A DNA stretch of 60,000 nt, taken from Cryptomeria japonica. Lineage: Eukaryota; Streptophyta; Pinopsida; Cupressales; Cupressaceae. The notes beneath the pieces were generated by a model, which saw only the letters and a program-made list of their open reading frames with translations, was not told the DNA's origin and ran no database searches. The stretch lies in the NCBI RefSeq assembly GCF_030272615.1, contig NC_081410.1, forward strand, positions 260,700,437 to 260,760,436, written 5' to 3'. Position numbers and translations under genes: made by a program. Positions 47,201 through 58,329 of the stretch are shown piece after piece. Positions within the stretch are counted from its first letter, which is position 1. Every line of letters begins with the position of its first letter.

Positions 47201-47215
47201 CTACCAATTCCAGAG
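44205..47215 (+). repeat. 148-bp satellite, plus arm, part 2 (about 20 monomers)
   Basis: Successive 'ttgac' landmarks at 44316, 44464, 44612, 44760 and 44908 give a constant 148-base period. Monomers contain inverted words: ttgtgcctc...gaggcacaa and tcaaaa...ttttga. Many CpG/TpG/CpA exchanges between monomers suggest a CpG-rich ancestor. Short open frames inside are by-products of the repeat. Confidence 0.93.
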
Positions 47216-49850
47216 CACGATGCCAATCAAAATCCTATTTTGATGACTGAGGCCCTAAAATCGTGACTCGTGTCCCGAATGCTTCTTGTGCCTCCAAACC
47301 CCAATTTTGATACTCCAAAATAGTGGATTTTCATGCACAAGGTCCAAAACAAGGTCCTAAGAGCATGATGCTAGTCAAAATTGTGTTTTGATGCCCACGG
47401 TTCCGTAATTGGGACTTGTGCCCTGAATGCTCATTGTGCCTCCAAACCCCAATTTTGACTCCAAAATCAGGGCTTTCAAGGCATAAGCTCCAAAATGAGG
47501 ACCTAAGAGTATGATGCTAATCAAAATTATGTTTTGATGCCCACAGCTTAGGAATTGGGACTTGTGCACCAAAAGCTTATTGTGCCTCCAAACCCTAATT
47601 TTGACGCTCTGAAATCGGGGCTTTCAAGGCACAAGCTCTGAAATGAGGTCTTAAGAGCAGGATGCCAGTCAACATAGCATTTTGACACCCATGGCTTCAA
47701 AATCGGGACTCATGTCCCTAAAGCCCGTGTTGTGCCTCCAAACCCCGATTTGACGCTCTGAAACCCATTCTTTTGAGGCACAAACTCCAAAACGAGGTCT
47801 AAAGAGCACTATGCCAGTCAAAATCACGTTTGGATGTCCATGGCTTAGGAATCCAAACTCATGCCCCAAAAGCTTGTTGTGCCTCCAAATACCAATTTTG
47901 ATGTTCCAAAACCAGGGCTTTCAAGGCACAAGCTTTGAAACAAAGTCCTAAGAGCACGATGCCAGTCAAAATGGCGTTTTGATGCCCGCGGCTCTACAAT
48001 CAAGACTCGCACCCTAAATGCTCATTGTGCCTCCAAACCCCAATTTTGACAATCCAAAACTGGGGCTTTCAAGGAAAAAGCTCTTAAACAAGGATTTAAG
48101 AGCACGATGCTAGTAAAAATCATGTTTTGACACCTTTGGCTCTGGAATTGGGACTCACGCCCTAAATGCTCAATGTGCCTCAATGTCAGTCAAAATCGTA
48201 TTTTGAAGCCCGCAGCTCCGAAATTGGGACTCGCACACCAAATGCTTGTTGTGCCTCCAAACCCCAATTTTGACGCTTCAAAACCAAGGCTTTCAAGGCA
48301 CAACCTCTGAAACAAGGTTCTAAGAGCACAATGCTAGTCAAAATTGCTTTTTGATGCCCATGGCTCCAGAATGGGAATTGTGCCCCGATAGCTCTTTATG
48401 CCTCCAAATGTCAATTTTGACACTCCGAAACCAGGGCTTTCGAGGCACAAGCTACGAAATGAAGTCCTAAGAGCATGATACCAGTCAAAATCATCTTTTG
48501 ACACCCACAGCTCTGTAATCGAGACTCGCACCCCAAAAGCTTGTTGTGCCTCCAAACCACAATTTTGACACTCCAAAACCCATGCTTTCAAGGCATAAGC
48601 TTCGAAATGAGGTCCTAAGAGCACGATGCCAGTCAAAATTGTGTTTTGATTCTTGTGGCTTCAAAATTAGGACTCACACCCAGAAACCTCATGGTGCCTC
48701 CAAACCCTGATTTTGACGCTCTAAAACTGGGGTTTTCAAGGCACAAGCTTTGAAATGAGGTCCTAAAAGCAGGATGCCAATCAAAATCACATTTTGACAC
48801 CCGCAGATCTGGAATTAGGATTTGCACCCTGAATGCTCATTGTGCCTCCAAACCTCAATTTTGATGCTCTGAAACTGGCACCTTTGGAGCACAAGCTTTG
48901 AAACGAGGTCCTAAGAGAACGATACCAGTAAAAATCACGTTTTGACACCAACGGCATCGGAATCGGGACTCACACCCCAAATGCTCGTTGTGTCGATGAA
49001 CCCTGATTTTGATACTTGGAAATCAGCGCTTTTGAGGCACAATCTCTGAAACGAGGTCCTAAGAGCACGATGCTAGTCAAAATCATGTTTTGACACCCAT
49101 GGCCCAAGAATTAGGACTCGTATCATGAAATCTCATTGTGACTCCAAACGTCGATTTTGACGCTTTGAAACTAGGGCTTTCGAGGCACAAGCTTTGAAAT
49201 AGGGTGATGGCTCAATATTAGGACTCATGTCATGAAATATCATTGTGACTCCAAACATCAATTTTGACGCTTTGAAACTGGGGCTTTCAAGGCACAAGCT
49301 TTGAAATGAGATCCTAATAGCACGATGCCAGCCAAAATCGCGTTCTGACACCTGTCATTTTGGAATCGTGACTTGTGCCCTGAATGCTCATTGTGCCTCC
49401 AAACCCTAACTTTAACATTCCAAACCTGGGGCTTTCTAGGCACAAGCTCTGAAACGAGGTCCTAAGAGCACAATACTAGTCAAAATCGCGTTTTGATGCT
49501 TGTGCCTCCAGAATCAGGGCCCGCACCTTGAAATCTAGTTGTGCTTCTAAACCCAAATTTTAACACTCCAAAACTGGTGCTTTCAAGGCACAAGCTCCAA
49601 AATGAGGTCCTAAGATCACGATGCCAGTCAAAATCACATTTTGATGCTCCTGGCTCCCGAATAGGGAATCATGCCTAGAAAACTCGTTGTGCCTACAAAC
49701 CCTGATTTTGACACTCCTAAATCAAGGTTTTTGAGGCAAAAGCTCCGAAATGAGGTCTTAAGAGCATGATGCCAGTCAAAATTTTCTTTTGACACCCGCA
49801 GTTATAGAATCGGTACTTATGCCCTGAATGCTCATTGTGCCTCTTCATCA
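47216..49850 (-). repeat. 148-bp satellite, minus arm (about 18 monomers)
   Basis: The same monomer in reverse complement, starting abruptly inside 'ccagag|cacgatgcc' with no spacer. Two monomers are shortened (near 48180 and 49200). Confidence 0.92.
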
Positions 49851-49884
49851 TGGTCAACTATCTTTGGAGTGGGAATCACCTGCG

Positions 49885-50345
49885 AGGCAAATCTAATTCT
49901 TTGTTTGTGCATTGGTGAGTGGATACATCCTATCAGATTGCTGACAGAGATTAGTTGTGTTGGGGATGATCCCAGTTGTGATCAAGGTAGTGGATGGCGA
50001 ATGACTGATGGCCTGGGGTACCTTGGTGTTGGTAGAGCTATACAAAGAGCTCCATGACATAGTCTATCATCCTAGTCAGAGCTTTAGATTTGTGACATTA
50101 CTATAGGTATGGGTGTGGGAGCATATTGTTGTCATGTGGCCAATAGGGTGACAAGATAGAGATGCAACACAGCTAGTCATGTTTAGATAGCAAGGGGCCT
50201 TGAGATATGAGGTCACAAACAATATTGACCATGAGAGGGTCACATTTGACCAGTTGATAATGCTGACTCTAAATTTTACTTTTAAAACAAACAGCCTTAT
50301 GGGAAATTCAGTGATGGGGGACCTATGCATGGAATTCACTGCATA
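49885..50345 (+). pseudogene. Second PMD gene, C-terminal part
   Basis: One frame reads ALVSGYILSDC, then AWGTLVLVELYKELHDIVYH, LL.VWVWEHIVVMWPIG and ATQLVMFR.QGALRYEVTNN. These match the second half of PMD (GG.I.PD..., WG...L..LY.EL, LQ.W..E.....RP) and line up with TIVGGVISGYIYPDK...LLAHLYHDLH in the gene at 28794-31262. Stops are TGA and TAG. With the fragment ending at 36965 it would form one gene, the missing ~50 codons being lost or scrambled at the satellite boundary. Confidence 0.6.
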
Positions 50346-51451
50346 ACCTCCAGATTGAGAAGTTGGCTCTTCCTTGGGGGTTGGGAAAAGGGAAAAGAAG
50401 GAAACTTAAAATAAAATGATCTATGTTATAGAGGCAATGCGCTATAACATTTCATAAAAAGCATATAGAATATAAAAATAAGAAACACACAGTTTTAAAG
50501 CCCATTCAACAATCTACATGCCTGAATAGAACTGAAATTAAGATACAATTAAGGTTCCTTAGAAGAAACATAAAGAAACATATATCATGCATCCACCAGA
50601 TAACAAGTGTGGAACATAGTTTAATCGGCAGACTATTAGATAGATATCTCTAAAGTCATCAAAATATAGGAGCAAAGCACAAAAAAGCCTATTTAAGCAT
50701 CCAAAAAAGAAGTAATCACAAAGGCCATAGGAAAAATCTTGATTGACCTTCCTCTTGAGAAACTATAACAGCTGAAAATTATCTAAGATCCTTAATTGTT
50801 TTTCTCTTAAAAAGTTTTGAACCCCTACTACAGGGGAACAACTAGCATAAATAGAGCCCGCGGCTCTGCTAACAGCTTCCAAGTATGCCAGACATGCATA
50901 ACCGCCCCTGAACAAAAAAACAAGTCATGTCATTTTGCAAGGTCACACCCAGCAAAATGACCCCAAGGCTCTGGCTCTTTTCTGCGATGATCTTCATACC
51001 GGCCCGAATAGAAAAGATTTCGCTAACCGCAGAAGAAGATGCGGCAAGCGAGGATACCTCTTCAGAAAAATCTCTTAAAAAAGAAACACATCCGCTAACA
51101 TGAAGATGCCAGGTGTCCCTTTCCATTTGTGCTATAAGGTGGGCCCCCCAAAAAAAGGCCCAGTTAGCAAAACCTCTCCATTTATCGTCATCGCACTACC
51201 CCAATCCTCAAATGCAAAACACGGACTATTGGGAGCGATGCTGAGATGACACTTGTCCTATACACCATGCACTGCTGGAAAGCTGAGAGGGAAAAAGAAG
51301 ATACTTCGACCAAAAAGTTGCCCCGGGGATTTTAATGTGAACATTTCTTGATGACTAATAGGAGAAATTCTGCTTGCGGAATACATGAACTCAAAATTGT
51401 TGGTTCAGAAACCAGACTTCATTCTAAGACAGGATGGAGCAGGTCAGAGAC
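50346..51451. other. Boundary region, no clear gene
   Basis: It probably contains the 3' end (possible 3' LTR) of the minus-strand Tat-like element, but no TG...CA edge or polypurine tract could be placed. A minus-strand open stretch at 50869-51126 (MERDTWHLHVSGCVSFLRDF) could be a further piece of the accessory gene. Confidence 0.35.
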
Positions 51452-54400
51452 CTACTGCAATAACAACCAATCCTCCTCAAAAACAAACACTTGTGCATCC
51501 GGATTCTGATAGTGTTGATCCAAGAAGATGACCTCACCGAACGGCAAGCCTACGGGTTCATCATGGACCAAATTTAAAAGAGCGTAGAGTTGTGAAAGGG
51601 GATGCAGAAGATGCTCTACGTCCTCAACTAAGGCCGATTCACTCAGGTTCTTGATGAAAGATCTATCTTGTTGTAGGTTCTCAATTTGATTTGACAATTG
51701 CTCAACCCCTAATACAGAACCATCAGCCAAGAAAGGGGAAGGCAAGCCCAGCGAAACAAACCTTTATATACGTTGCTTGATGTCCAAGGCAATGACTTGT
51801 AATGGCTCTAGTGCAGCTGATATATGCATGACCATTCTATGGTGATTGATAAAAACATTTGTCCTTTTGATCAACTACTTGCGATCGGTTATTCCCTTCT
51901 CTCTTAGTTCATCATCTTGAGTTGCATACAACATTTGGATCAAGTCCTAAGCCATAGGGATCTTGGGACCTAAGACAACCATCGAACTATTGACCAGAGC
52001 TCCCACTTCCACACAAAGGGATTAGGCTTCTCGAATGAATCTCAACATAGGTTGCAGTGAGGGGCTATATTGCTTAATCTTCTCCCAGTGAGAAACATAC
52101 AATACTGCTAGAATTGCCGAAAAGTCCTGAGAAACCTACAACAGGGGCGGAATGCTTAGCAATCGTGAGACCTCATCACCTTTTGCAATTACTTCTTGTT
52201 GCAACTCCCTACATTTGTTCTGTTCAATAATCACCTAATTCTCTAGAGTGAGGATTCTGGCCTTTCCATCTTGCGTCATCTGTTGAAGCTGCGACACTCG
52301 ATCTTGTTCATGTCGCAGAAGAGCCTCCACTTCTAGAAGGCACTTCTCAAATTGCCCGAGGGTAGCCTCTTTTTCTTTCAGCTCTATCTCAAACCTCATG
52401 TTTTCTTCAGACAATGACACTTGAGCCTCACTCAGCTACCAGGTGTAATCCTCCTTTAAGTGAATCTTTTCATGTAGCCGCACTTGCACCTGAGTTGCAT
52501 CTCTAGAAGTCACCTTTAATTGCTGAATCTCTGAGTCCTTCTCTTGCAACTCCTTCAAAGCCACATTTCTTATCGCCTCCTAGCCCTTCAACTGGGACCT
52601 TACATTGTTAAAGGTTGACTGTAGCTTCCCCTTTTCCGGATTGGCTTGGGCTAGCAGACTTTGCAGGCGATTGATTTCTGAGCTTCGGGCCTTATCTTCT
52701 TTTCTCTATTGGGTCAGGGATTCTCAGAGATTGGCATTTTCCACTTGGATCTTTTCTAGACGGTGGCTCTTTTTCATGAAATTCAAAGATACACCTTTTG
52801 ATGTTTCCTCCATCATTTATACCTTGCCTGAGGCCGTGGCACTTTGAAGGCTAACGCCGATAGCATGTAATGTGTAGTCATTTGGTCTCATCTGAGACTC
52901 TAGCTTGTTAACCTTGGGGAAAAGATTTGCAAAGAAAAGACAATCTTTCTCCTCACTAAAATGCATCTATAGGTGAGGACAGGCTGGACAGGTGCCTTCC
53001 TTTTCTTTTCTCTTACCTGTCTTACCAAGGCGAGCAGTCTTAGAACAAGCAACTTGTTTCTAGAAATCATCTGGGTTGTCAATAACCTGACCTGCAAAAG
53101 CTGCACTGGGGGAAACTGTGAAATAGGCCCAGTGAAAGTAGTCTGGATGGGATGATCCAAGGCCGATGGGGAAAATCATGGGACAAAGGGGGGAGGTCCC
53201 GATGGAAAAGGGCTTGTGGATGTTGTTCCCATAACTGGAGGAGGGGACAATCCAAAACCCAGCCTACAAGACACAGAGGTTGATTTAGACATTTGCGTGG
53301 GAAAAGCTAGAGGGATAAAAGTAGAGGCCAAGAAAGGAATGGAGGCCTACAGGAATACACTTTGGGATTCAACCGATGTCCCAGCAGGGGCCAAGGTGAG
53401 GGCAGTAGGAACTGGGGCTTGCATTGTGATGATGGATACAGCAGAAGAAACAACCTAAGCAGGAGACAAGGATAAAGAAGGACATACCTGAGTCATGGAA
53501 AGCACCGGCCGCTGAAGATCTAAGGATGTCTCTAGGATTTGAGAAGGTGGACTCCTCCTTGTTGCACTAGGATGTTGCCTTTTCTTCAAAGGGGAGTCAC
53601 ATGACTGCTTCTCGAACCGCCTTTTACCCGCCCAAGAATAGGGTCTGCGAGCTGAACTATCTAAGGGAAAGAGGATTTGGGGCTTTGGATCTTGCCTTTC
53701 AACACTTATAACCTCTACCCTCTATTGCAGGGCAACCTCCGGGGATGAGTCCCCACATGAGGAGTTGTCACCTATCTCATCATCGGATTTATTCAACTGA
53801 CACCATTCCTGCTCAAACCGCTCATCGAAAGGAGCATTTCCGATGTTAGCTCTAGGCTGACTCACCTCTTGTCAGTAGACCCAAAAGTCTTCCCACTTTC
53901 TTCTGGGCCAGGCTAAAGTTTTCATACTTTATAGCATCGCCTAGGGAATAGGCTTTGTGGGATTAAATCTTTGCAGGGGCAAATAAAAAATCAACCATGG
54001 GGGGCGTTTTAAAATAGGAAAATCATCAAGACCCACATACACACTCGGGTCGTCAACCTGAGGGTTTGTACGCTCCTCCCATGAGTTATGAGGCTTATGC
54101 TTTATAGCATTCTTTCTCTTGCTGAGGCATCTATCAGGGTCATAACTCTAGGAGTCATCGATAACTACTAGACCGAGTTCCACCATATTAGACATCAGGA
54201 CCTCCTCCGCAATGTTCCTTCGTACTAGAGTGATTGGGCTAATAGCCTTGTGATCTTAAGTGATGGAGGTATCATGCTTACCTTCTCCAATAGCCCTTTC
54301 AATTCTCACCAACTATCGCATTATTTTGAGAGCCAGGTTTGCTCGGTAACATAGGTAGGTAGGTAGAATGGCTCTTTGGAGAACCCATGCACTCAGACGA

Positions 54401-55187
54401 AGGAAAATTCAGGACCTATGAACCAGTCGCAAGGGGGACACTCATTCTGCATCCAGTTTAGCTGAACCTGGGAGAAGTGGGCTAATGGTTCATTAGGGAT
54501 TGAACCGAGATCTTTGAGCACAGGAGTCAAGAAAAAGACTAAAAATTGGTATGCATTGTAAGAAGCTAGCAAGAGGGGTGTCCAAGCGAACACCGACATT
54601 CTATTCCCTGGCTTGTCACAAATAGCCAACCGCATAAACTGGCCGAAGAAAGCCTCATTTTGGTGTAGGAGCAGATGGACCAGAACTGAAGAAAACCAAA
54701 AGCATCGCAACTGTTGGAATTTTGATAATTGCTTAACTATGGCCCTGGCCATAGTGATTGAGAAGTCAAAATGAAAAGACTCTCTTTGTTTCCTGCACTT
54801 AAAGAGGAATCCCATCATTGTGGTTGTTATATCCCAGTCATTATCATAACCACACAGCTAGGCAAGAGTAGAAAAAATGTCCTTGAGATCTACTTGCCTC
54901 AAGTCTCTATATGACAGGGGAATCTTTGAAAGTTCGAAAGATAGACTTTGATTGAGTGTGCTTTGATAGAAAGTCAATGCATCTCTCCTAGTGCCCCAGA
55001 ACTCCTCCATTGAACTTTCTAAGAAAAACTTTATCCTGTCAAAAATAGGGCAACACATCATATCTCTAACAACCTCTGGAGATATCACCACCTTCAAGAG
55101 GAAGTCATTGATAGAGTAGGTGGCGGGGTCAAAAACATCAGCGCAAGCCGCTATTAGCTTAGGGAAATATGGGACCATGGGAACCAC
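51452..55187 (-). pseudogene. Sense accessory gene of the Tat-like element (globular head, coiled-coil tail)
   Basis: Minus-strand frame from MVPMVPYFPKLIAACADVFD at 55187. The head (to about 54390) is hydrophobic and nearly intact, with one TAG at 54858 (FWFSSVLVHLLLHQNEAFFG, LLLASYNAYQFLVFFLTPVL). A middle part (54390-53170) is Pro/Ser-rich (PPPVMGTTSTSPFPSGPPPF). A strong coiled coil (53000-52240; LSEENMRFEIELKEKEATLG) is followed by a terminal segment ending FVFEEDWLLLQ. At least one frameshift and about ten stops. About 1,240 codons. No gag or pol motif. It lies downstream of integrase in pol orientation, as the accessory genes of elements A and C do relative to their 3' LTRs. Family not recognised. 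Confidence 0.55.
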
Positions 55188-55591
55188 AATTGGGGGCCGC
55201 CACTATTCCAGAAATGAACTACCATGGATTGAGGCTTCGTTCTATGATTGAGAATTCTATTGTATGTGGCCTCTCTGAGGATTTTAGGTTTCTTATGAAC
55301 CTCAAGCTTGAAAACATTCTCCAAGATTCTAGAACAGTGGATGCATTTCGAGTGGTTGTTTTGGTCTTGATCTTCATTCTAGGATACTCCGCCTTTGGGG
55401 GAATGGCATGTGAAGAATATGAGAGTTCTCTGAAGATGTCCACACAGAAACCTCCATGGGCAGAGCCTAAAGGTGTTTCTTCGACCTCCATTCTAGGCTA
55501 TGAGCTTTCCTTCTATCAAACTTTTCAACAAGCTGAGGAGGTAAAATCACTTAGGTTACGAAGAGATGATGAAATGAAGAAGAGGGAGTAA
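55169..55591 (+). CDS. Uncertain plus-strand ORF with a membrane-like segment
   Basis: Open for 140 codons. It contains a hydrophobic stretch (FRVVVLVLIFILGYSAFGG) and a charged tail (AEEVKSLRLRRDDEMKKRE). It overlaps the start of the minus-strand accessory gene head-on by 19 bases. It may be part of the antisense gene downstream, a separate small gene, or chance. No promoter seen. Confidence 0.25.
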   Translation: MGPWEPQLGAATIPEMNYHGLRLRSMIENSIVCGLSEDFRFLMNLKLENILQDSRTVDAFRVVVLVLIFILGYSAFGGMACEEYESSLKMSTQKPPWAEPKGVSSTSILGYELSFYQTFQQAEEVKSLRLRRDDEMKKRE

Positions 55592-56067
55592 CTTCACTCT
55601 TTAAATGCACTGCGCACCTAGATTTTTGCAAAAGTGAATGCTTAATGTAAAGCGCCCACCTACATGCGCACCAACTCATTTTGTAGCTATAATAAAATCC
55701 TGAGGAGGACAAGCACCGCCATTCTCACTTCCCAAGATTTCAATTAGTTAACCTGCCATTGTTCAAGTTCGCTTGAGGGAAAAAGCATGTCCGGATAGAT
55801 CTTTTCTCTAATCAAGAGAATCGGCAGGCAGTGAAACTTGCGCAAGTTGAGGAAGTCCTATGAAGGTTGAAATTGAAACGTGATGTACCTATACATACAC
55901 GTGGCTTCCGCTCATATCGACCCCTTCTTTGAGGTATCTAGTAGGACACTACCAACTCTGAATCTAGGCTCATTCGCTAGATGTGAATTAATGGAAACAT
56001 GACAGGAGCATTGGAGTTTGGGAAGGTTGGTGCCTCAAGAATTCATCATCTCAAGCTGCAATTTTTC

Positions 56068-56075
56068 TATAAATA
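56068..56075 (+). promoter_or_regulatory. TATA box of the antisense gene
   Basis: tataaata in ttttctataaatatg. The usual start would fall near 56098-56105, ahead of the in-frame ATG at 56135. Confidence 0.5.
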
Positions 56076-56134
56076 TGTCTTTTCAAACATTCCCTTTGTA
56101 CATTGCAAGCTTCAATGATGGAGTTTCAATAGCC

Positions 56135-56827
56135 ATGGATACTTCAGTTAGGCTTGTCAACAGCAAAGCACAAGTCGCTTTCTTAGGGAATATCTTTGAT
56201 CAAAGATTGCAGTTGATGACGTGGAGAAAAAATCCTCTCATGATTGTTGCCATTAAGTGGGTGCTCGAGGAGGACTTCATTGATAATGTGGACCGGTATC
56301 GGGTGAACACAAACATCTGCTCATGTTTTATAGCTTCACTACTGGATTGTGGTCAGTTGGGGCTGCTAGCTTCGCAGCTGACCAGGACTCTATTTTCTCA
56401 AGAATATTTGGGTAGACTAGAGGATGTGGTTGTGTATCATGTCCCTTTTTGAGGGCTCCCGCTGCCATCTGACCTGGAAAATTTTAGCACTCACAATGAG
56501 AAAGTAGCTTGGTATCCCCTCATCGGTGGGTTGAAAACAATGACATTATCTTCCCATCGGTATTGCACCGAGCTTGCTGCAGAATTCCTTCTGTGTGTCA
56601 ATCTGATAGTCCTTTCCCTTGAAGATACCGAATGGTATACAAAATTCAGGGACTATATCTTCCCTCAAGTTCTGACACCGCACAAACGGTCGAACCTAGT
56701 TGTTGTTTTCCTGCCTGGGGAGCCTAGAAGCAATTTTGTCCCTGAGTGGTCAAAAGGAGGGGGCTATTCTAATGATGATGAGGATTCAGACATTCTTATG
56801 GATGAGGACGAGGATGTGGAAGATTAA
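56135..56827 (+). pseudogene. Antisense accessory gene of the Tat-like element
   Basis: A plus-strand frame opposite to pol, open from 56018 with ATGs at 56075 and 56135; given the TATA box, 56135 (MDTSVRLVNSKAQVAFLGNI) is the better start. It has one in-frame TGA (56450-56452) and then stays open to TAA at 56825-56827. The product would be about 230 residues: a globular part (WRKNPLMIVAIKWVLEEDFI) and an acidic C-terminus (DDEDSDILMDEDEDVED). A polyadenylation signal follows at 56913-56918. Antisense genes between integrase and the 3' LTR are known in Tat elements such as Grande; that this is an orthologue is inference. Coding looks real because no comparable minus-strand frame exists here. 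Confidence 0.6.
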
Positions 56828-56912
56828 TGAACCAGTGGTGACCTGCCTTTTCTTTTTGCTTTTTGCTTGATCACTTGTAAAAGGAGGGACCGAGAGCCCG
56901 CTCTCTAATTGT

Positions 56913-56918
56913 AATAAA
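56913..56918 (+). terminator. Possible polyadenylation signal of the antisense gene
   Basis: aataaa, about 86 bases after the stop, followed by T-rich sequence (gatctttctctttctttgc). Confidence 0.45.
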
Positions 56919-57046
56919 AAAATGCTTAATATAATGATCTTTCTCTTTCTTTGCTTAACTTTGGCACTAGCTTGGGGAATAAATGAAATAAATTACGCAC
57001 TCAAAATAACTATTCACAATATATACACTAAACAAGAAAAGAAGGC

Positions 57047-58326
57047 TTAGTGAAACGGCTTGAGGTGGAAACCATTAACCGGAATCCAGAGGGGGTCTCC
57101 ATTCATGTCTTCGAGTTTGAATGCATTGAAACCTTTGCAATTTAGAATGTGGAAAGGCCCTTCCCATAGGCAATAAAATTTGGCATGTTGTTTGAGCTTC
57201 ACCACCCTTTCATTGTATTTCAGAACGAGGTTCCCGGAGTTGAAACTAGATTGGAGCTCTTTTTCTTGTCAAACCACCTTTTGATGGTTTCTTGCCTGTC
57301 TTGGAGAGACGCAAAGGCTATCTCCCTTGCTTCTTCTAGCTCCATAATCTTTGCTAGTCTTATGGCCATAAGGTCATTCTCCACCACCTCCATGGACTTT
57401 AGTAGCTAGAGGGTTGGGATCTCTAGAGACATGGGGAAAAGTGCATCTTTTCCATATACCAGCTTATATGGGGAGTTTTTTAGGATTTGCTTGGGTGTTA
57501 TGCGGTTTGCCCATAATGCGCTTCTCAAATGATAATGTCACTCCCTCTTATATTCAAAACCTATCCTTTTAATAAGTCTGATCAAGTTCTTATTAGTGGA
57601 CTCGGCAAGTCCATTCCCCTTAAGATAGTAATTAGAAGAGGTTTTAAGATAAAAACCTTTTTCGAGAGCGAATTGGGTAATTCATGAGCCAATGAATGCG
57701 CACGCATTATCGGATATGATGGTTTTGGGGGAACCATATCGGCATGCCAAGTCTTCTAGGAAAGCCAACACTTCACTTTCTGATGAGTTCCTCAAAGGAA
57801 CGACTTCAGACCATTTGGTGAAGTAGTCGGTGGTGGTCAGGATCCACTTTTCTCCAGCCGAACTAGGGGGATTGATCATTCCAATGAAATCAAGACCCCA
57901 CTGGGTGAAAGGCTCTTCAATTGACATAGGCCTGAGGGGCATTGCAGCTCTTTTGCTCCTTCCAGTATAATACTGGCACTCCTTGCATTCCCTTAACAAA
58001 ATGGGTATTTCCTTGAACATAAAAGGCCAAAAATATCTGGCTTGGGTAATTTTTATAGAAGTTGTAGGTGCGGAGAAATGGCCTCCCGAGGAGCTATAGT
58101 TGAATTCATGTAGGATTTTATCCACTTGGCTCCAACCTACACAGCGGAGCAAGATTCCATCAAAATTTCTCTTGAAGAGTACTCCAAATATCAAATGGAA
58201 ACTGTTGTTTTGGAGCCTGTAAAACATTCTCTTTTCAGGAGGGATATCCTTGGGAAAAATCTCGGTCTTCATGAATTGCTTCATGGCCTCAATCCAACAA
58301 GCTTGTGGAGCATTAGGTGAATACAT
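57047..58326 (-). pseudogene. Tat-like integrase
   Basis: N-terminal zinc region: HEFNYSSSGGHFSAPTTS...CKECQYYTG (two His, two Cys). Catalytic core: Asp in QWGLDFIGMI, Asp in IISDNACAFIGS, Glu in NGLAESTNKNLIRL, spaced as in the D,D35E family. The C-terminus reads LVLKYNERVVKLKQHAKFYC then VNGFHLKPFH and a TAA (57047-57049). It has a TGA after AFIGS (57682) and two or three more stops. No chromodomain. Confidence 0.85.
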
Positions 58327-58329
58327 AAC

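Larger units (their letters stand above)
36966..49864. mobile_element. Foldback-like block: two inverted arms of 148-bp tandem repeats, inside a PMD gene
   Basis: Left arm in plus orientation (36985-37235, then 44205-47215 after element E), right arm in minus orientation (47216-49850). The outer ends are inverted copies of each other: 36966-36999 matches the reverse complement of 49831-49864 at 28 of 34 positions, and all six differences are transitions. The block is about 5.9 kb without element E and splits a PMD gene. Tandem repeats inside long inverted arms are the plan of foldback transposons. No target duplication or transposase was found. Confidence 0.6.

Noticed and set aside
44717-49443. 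Many open frames of 60-100 codons on both strands
   Set aside because: They are all by-products of the 148-bp satellite. The period is not a multiple of three, so no protein repeat could be maintained.
36985-49850. Regular repeats as a CRISPR array
   Set aside because: Monomers are contiguous with no unique spacers, diverged, and inverted midway. The context is plant retrotransposons.
52605-53458. Plus-strand frames of 60-80 codons
   Set aside because: They oppose the minus-strand coiled-coil accessory gene, whose frame is longer and has clear heptad structure.
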